Shown here: positions 62,035 through 64,000 of the stretch, piece by piece
Layout of the letters: every line of letters begins with the position of its first letter
Position numbering within the stretch: position 1 is the first letter of the stretch
NCBI RefSeq assembly: GCF_003160695.1
Contig: NZ_QGDD01000001.1
Span: 930,001-994,000, forward strand
Source of the DNA: Nocardioides silvaticus
GTDB lineage: Bacteria > Actinomycetota > Actinomycetes > Propionibacteriales > Nocardioidaceae
Direction: 5' to 3'
DNA length: 64,000 nucleotides
The notes under the pieces: generated by a model
What the model was told of the DNA's origin: nothing
The model's database searches: none
Seen by the model: only the letters and a program-made list of their open reading frames with translations
Position numbers and translations under genes: made by a program

Positions 62035-63293
62035 TGAGCACGACCAACATGGACCTTCTCCGCTTCGCCACGGCCGGCTCGGTCGACGACGGCAAGTCGA
62101 CGCTGATCGGCCGGCTGCTGCTGGACTCGAAGTCGATCTTCGAGGACCAGCTCGAGGCCGTCGAGGCCACCAGCGTCGGCAAGGGCTACGACTACACCGA
62201 CCTCGCGCTGCTGACCGACGGCCTGCGCTCGGAGCGGGAGCAGGGCATCACCATCGATGTCGCCTACCGCTACTTCGCCACGCCGAACCGCAAGTTCATC
62301 ATCGCCGACACCCCCGGGCACGTGCAGTACACCCGCAACATGGTGACCGGCGCCTCGACCGCCGACCTCGGCCTGGTGCTCGTCGACGCCCGCCAGGGCC
62401 TCACCGAGCAGTCCCGCCGGCACGCGGTGATCCTGTCGCTGCTCCGGGTCCCGCACCTGGTGCTGGCCGTGAACAAGATGGACCTCGTCGGCTACTCGCA
62501 GGAGATCTACGAGAAGATCCACGCCGAGTTCACGCAGTTCGCGACCAAGCTCAACATCCCGGACCTCGAGGTCATCCCGATCTCGGCGCTCAACGGCGAC
62601 AACGTCGTCAACCGCTCCGAGAACATGGACTGGTACTCCGGCCCGACCCTGATGCACCACCTCGAGCACGTCCACGTCGCCTCCGACCGCGACCTGATCG
62701 ACGCGCGCTTCCCGGTGCAGTACGTCGTCCGGCCGAAGTCCGACGAGTTCCACGACTACCGCGGCTACGCCGGCCAGGTCGCGGGCGGCGTGCTCAAGCC
62801 GGGTGACGAGGTCGTCGTACTCCCCTCCGGCATGACGTCGAAGATCTCGCGGATCGACCTGTTCGACCAGGAGATCAGCGAGGCCTTCCCGCCGATGTCG
62901 GTGACCGTCCACCTCGAGGACGACGTCGACGTCTCCCGCGGCGACATGATCGCCCGCGTCAAGAACGCCCCCGAGCCGCGCCAGGACGTCGACGCGATGA
63001 TCTGCTGGATGACGACGACGCCGCTCAAGCCGCGGCAGAAGCTCGCGATCAAGCACACCACCCGCACCGGTCGCGCCCTGGTGAAGGACATCCAGTACCG
63101 CCTGGACGTCAACACGCTCCACCGCGACCAGGACACCAAGGAGCTCGGCGTCAACGAGATCGGCCGCGTCCAGCTGCGCACCACTGTGCCGCTGCTGAGC
63201 GACGCCTACGCCAAGAACCGCGCCACCGGCTCGTTCATCCTCATCGACGAGGCCACCGGCGTCACCGTCGGCGCCGGGATGATCAACGGCTGA
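62034..63293 (+). CDS. cysN: Sulfate adenylyltransferase large subunit (GTPase only)
   Basis: 419 residues, EF-Tu-like GTPase that drives APS formation by CysD. G1 TAGSVDDGKSTL, G3 DTPGHVQYTRNM, G4 NKMDL. Domains II and III follow (about 225-419). There is no C-terminal APS kinase domain (as found in CysNC of mycobacteria), consistent with a separate kinase at 57.3 kb. Terminator hairpin 18 bp downstream. Confidence 0.96.
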   Translation: MSTTNMDLLRFATAGSVDDGKSTLIGRLLLDSKSIFEDQLEAVEATSVGKGYDYTDLALLTDGLRSEREQGITIDVAYRYFATPNRKFIIADTPGHVQYTRNMVTGASTADLGLVLVDARQGLTEQSRRHAVILSLLRVPHLVLAVNKMDLVGYSQEIYEKIHAEFTQFATKLNIPDLEVIPISALNGDNVVNRSENMDWYSGPTLMHHLEHVHVASDRDLIDARFPVQYVVRPKSDEFHDYRGYAGQVAGGVLKPGDEVVVLPSGMTSKISRIDLFDQEISEAFPPMSVTVHLEDDVDVSRGDMIARVKNAPEPRQDVDAMICWMTTTPLKPRQKLAIKHTTRTGRALVKDIQYRLDVNTLHRDQDTKELGVNEIGRVQLRTTVPLLSDAYAKNRATGSFILIDEATGVTVGAGMING

Positions 63294-63310
63294 CCGAACT
63301 CGACACGCAA

Positions 63311-63341
63311 CGCCCTCTCCGACCACCGGCCGGAGAGGGCG
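63311..63341. terminator. Terminator hairpin between cysN and ygfZ
   Basis: An 11-bp perfect stem (CGCCCTCTCCG and complement) with a 9-nt loop between convergent genes, followed by TCGTCGTTCTTCG on the plus strand. Probably serves both directions. Confidence 0.7.
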
Positions 63342-63366
63342 TCGTCGTTCTTCGTCTGGGCCGGCC

Positions 63367-64000
63367 TCAGCGGCGGAAGTGCAGCCCGACGTCCGGGTCG
63401 ACGACGACCTCCTGCGCGGCCGGGAGGCCGTCGACGAGGAGGGGCGCGTCGGTGGGGACGTTGCGCTTGAGCAGGGCGAGGGCGATCGGGCCGAGCTCGT
63501 GGTGACGGGCCGACGAGCCGACCCGGCCGACGACCTTGCCGGCGCCGTCGGTGACGTCGGCGCCGACGACGGGCAGCCGGTTCTCCGAGCCGTCGAGATG
63601 CAGGAGGGTCAGCCGGCGCGGCGGGCGGCCGAGGTTGTGGACCCGGGCCACGGTCTCCTGGCCGCGGTAGCAGCCCTTGTCGAGGTGGACGGCGGGGCCG
63701 ATCCAGCCGACCTCGTTGGGGATCGTGCGATGGTCGGTGTCGATGCCGAAGCGCGGCTCGCCGCGCTCGATCCGGAGCGCCTCGAAGGCCCAGAGGCCGG
63801 CAGCGGGGCCGGCGGCCTCGGCGTACGCCGTGAGCTGCGCACGCGGTACCAGGTCGTACTTGCCCGGGCGCCAGGCGACCGCGACGTCGGCGGTGACATC
63901 GGTGACCTCGACCCGCATCATGAACTTCATCCGCTCGAGGAAGTCGATGAGCGCGGCGGCCGCTCCCGGCTCGGTGTGGGCCGTGAACGCCTCCCCGTCG
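63367..64000 (-). CDS. ygfZ: YgfZ/GcvT-like folate-binding protein, partial (N-terminus beyond right edge)
   Basis: About 211 residues are visible and the frame runs off the right edge. The signature KGCYRGQETVARVHNLG is the YgfZ motif with its conserved Cys. It binds folate and supports Fe-S cluster enzyme assembly. The in-frame ATG at 63930 is internal; family sequence continues upstream of it (FTAHTEPGAAAALIDFLER). Confidence 0.9.
   Translation of the reverse strand, partial: DGEAFTAHTEPGAAAALIDFLERMKFMMRVEVTDVTADVAVAWRPGKYDLVPRAQLTAYAEAAGPAAGLWAFEALRIERGEPRFGIDTDHRTIPNEVGWIGPAVHLDKGCYRGQETVARVHNLGRPPRRLTLLHLDGSENRLPVVGADVTDGAGKVVGRVGSSARHHELGPIALALLKRNVPTDAPLLVDGLPAAQEVVVDPDVGLHFRR

Overview
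This looks like a stretch of chromosome from a high-GC actinobacterium, most likely Nocardioides or a close relative in the Propionibacteriales. The evidence is the very high GC, frequent GTG starts, mycothiol genes (MshA and a maleylpyruvate-isomerase-fold protein), CarD, SenX3/RegX3 and an LppU-type protein. Several gene orders match those of Mycobacterium and Streptomyces: glmU-prs-rplY-pth; carD-ispD-ispF-cysS-rlmB; mshA-ybjN with gpmA-phoU-senX3-regX3; folP2-gpgS; and an XRE regulator, HbhA-like protein and DUF2516 trio. No phage, integrase, transposase, CRISPR array or rRNA operon was seen. One tRNA (Gln, TTG) is present.

Layout. 1-12 kb: CysQ (cut by the left edge), Pth, L25, a MarR regulator divergent from a mycothiol-type protein, an AAA ATPase behind a large palindrome, Prs, an LppU-like protein, GlmU, a Ser/Thr kinase, tRNA-Gln and an acyl-CoA dehydrogenase. 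12-25 kb: a TetR-controlled pair, a metallophosphoesterase-RlmB-CysS operon, a secreted C39-type peptidase, a regular repeat array, a degenerate SDR with a molybdopterin oxidoreductase, IspF, IspD, an IspD-like paralogue and CarD. 25-38 kb: a UbiA-type protein, GpmA, PhoU, SenX3-RegX3, MshA and TypA. 38-46 kb: an AbiEi/DUF559-type gene between inverted repeats, then a beta-glucoside ABC importer with a GH1 glucosidase and LacI regulator. 46-57 kb: rhomboid protease, FolP2-GpgS, amidase, sugar transferase, GalE and RmlA/RmlB-type sugar nucleotide genes, and the HbhA-like group. 57-63 kb: sulfate assimilation.

How the genes work together. CysD and CysN make APS. CysN carries no kinase domain, so APS kinase must come from the unusual three-part protein at 57.3 kb (ATP-sulfurylase-like N-terminus, APS kinase, low-molecular-weight tyrosine phosphatase). 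A TauE/SafE transporter follows it, and CysQ, which removes the PAP by-product, lies at the far left edge. The importer locus carries two CebR-like operators, consistent with control by its own LacI protein. A PHO box lies between phoU and senX3.

The least ordinary content is non-coding. There are three families of repeats: (i) arrays of a 13-mer spaced at exactly 32 bp in inverted halves, also found inside gpgS; (ii) an 80-bp two-hairpin element in three copies, two of them flanking the AbiEi/DUF559 gene in inverted orientation; (iii) REP-like palindromes, some of them inside cysS and the acyl-CoA dehydrogenase gene as in-frame peptide insertions. Many genes lack a Shine-Dalgarno sequence and instead have a TANNNT or related hexamer 6-8 nt before the start codon, suggesting widespread leaderless transcripts.
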